This document shows positions 41,867-42,004 of a stretch of 42,004 nucleotides of DNA, piece by piece. This stretch comes from an uncultured Spirochaetaceae bacterium (GTDB lineage: Bacteria > Spirochaetota > Spirochaetia > Sphaerochaetales > Sphaerochaetaceae). The translations under genes and the position numbers were made by a program. The stretch lies in assembly GCA_944389105.1 (NCBI GenBank), contig CALXLD010000038.1:1-42004 (forward strand), given 5' to 3'. Positions within the stretch are counted from its first letter, which is position 1. Each line of letters starts with the position of its first letter. The notes under the pieces were generated by a model. It did no database searches. It had not been told where the DNA came from and saw only the letters and a program-made list of their open reading frames with translations.

Positions 41867-42004
41867 AGGTAGACACCACCAGACCTTCTTTTAAGCTATA
41901 TTATAAGCTTTGCATCTTCAAGTTCCTCTAGCTTTAGATTCCTGAATTCAACAGGTGACATATATCCCAGTTTCTTCTGAATCCTCTTGTTGTTGTACCA
42001 GCCA
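41851..42004. mobile_element. IS3-family element, partial (runs off the window)
   Basis: The boundary is placed at 41851 because TGAACTAACCCCCTGAAGG begins there; this resembles IS3/IS150-type terminal repeats (TG start, CCCC core, then GTAGACACC). The AAA-ATPase frame is broken at that same point. The rest of the element lies outside the window. Confidence 0.7.
41896..42004 (-). CDS. IS3-family transposase OrfB, C-terminal end (partial)
   Basis: The last 36 codons read on the minus strand as WYNNKRIQKKLGYMSPVEFR followed by a short acidic tail. This is the characteristic end of IS3-family OrfB integrase-like transposases (YN-x2-RI-x3-LG-x-SP-x-E-[FY]). The rest lies beyond the window edge, so intactness cannot be judged. 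Confidence 0.85.
   Translation of the reverse strand, partial: GWYNNKRIQKKLGYMSPVEFRNLKLEELEDAKLII

Noticed and set aside
1..42004. CRISPR array, diversity-generating retroelement, prophage or toxin-antitoxin module
   Set aside because: I saw no spaced short repeats, reverse transcriptase, phage structural genes or paired small toxin genes.

Overview
The window looks like a bacterial chromosome from the Spirochaetia, most likely near the Sphaerochaetaceae. This is inferred from protein style (PolA, Liv binding protein, fused EcfA, KamA-type aminomutase), not from a marker gene. The genome is very compact: most genes overlap or sit within a few bases of each other, and convergent genes share hairpins.

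Positions 1-16,506 are an almost unbroken minus-strand block read from mnmE down to guaA: tRNA wobble-U modification (mnmE, mnmG), 16S rRNA methylation (rsmG), chromosome translocation (ftsK), a fold-type IV aminotransferase, a DEAD-box RNA helicase, an ABC exporter, plsC, an ECF vitamin/precursor transporter (fused ecfA, ecfT, S component) and GMP synthase. A 73-codon ORF of unknown function precedes it at the left edge. At 16,506-16,555 mnmE faces epmA across a 48-bp gap holding two interleaved, apparently leaderless promoters.

Positions 16,555-20,625 hold an EF-P lysylation set: epmA, efp and a KamA/EpmB-type lysine 2,3-aminomutase, with an MFS transporter between efp and epmB on the other strand. 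Positions 20,655-26,722 (minus) hold a membrane-anchored repeat protein, coaE, polA, a PhnP-like metallo-beta-lactamase-fold hydrolase and a small membrane protein. A beta-mannosidase-like protein whose catalytic segment is missing (26,856-28,766) is followed, in convergent orientation, by a complete livJHMGF branched-chain amino-acid ABC operon (28,783-33,435).

Past a tRNA-Arg(CCT) gene (33,760-33,833) the character changes. There is a truncated TIGR04076-like gene, a complete IS4-superfamily element with about 31-bp inverted repeats and no visible target duplication, a truncated DUF3800 gene and a MATE transporter remnant. Then comes a GC-richer operon of unfamiliar composition: GNAT acetyltransferase, GPH/MelB-type transporter and two tandem SAM hydroxide adenosyltransferases, divergent from a GntR/UTRA regulator with an operator-like palindrome between them. 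The window ends in an AAA-ATPase-like gene interrupted by an IS3-family element that runs off the edge. This right-hand part looks like an accessory region downstream of the tRNA, and the SAM-hydrolase operon is the best candidate for an undescribed system.
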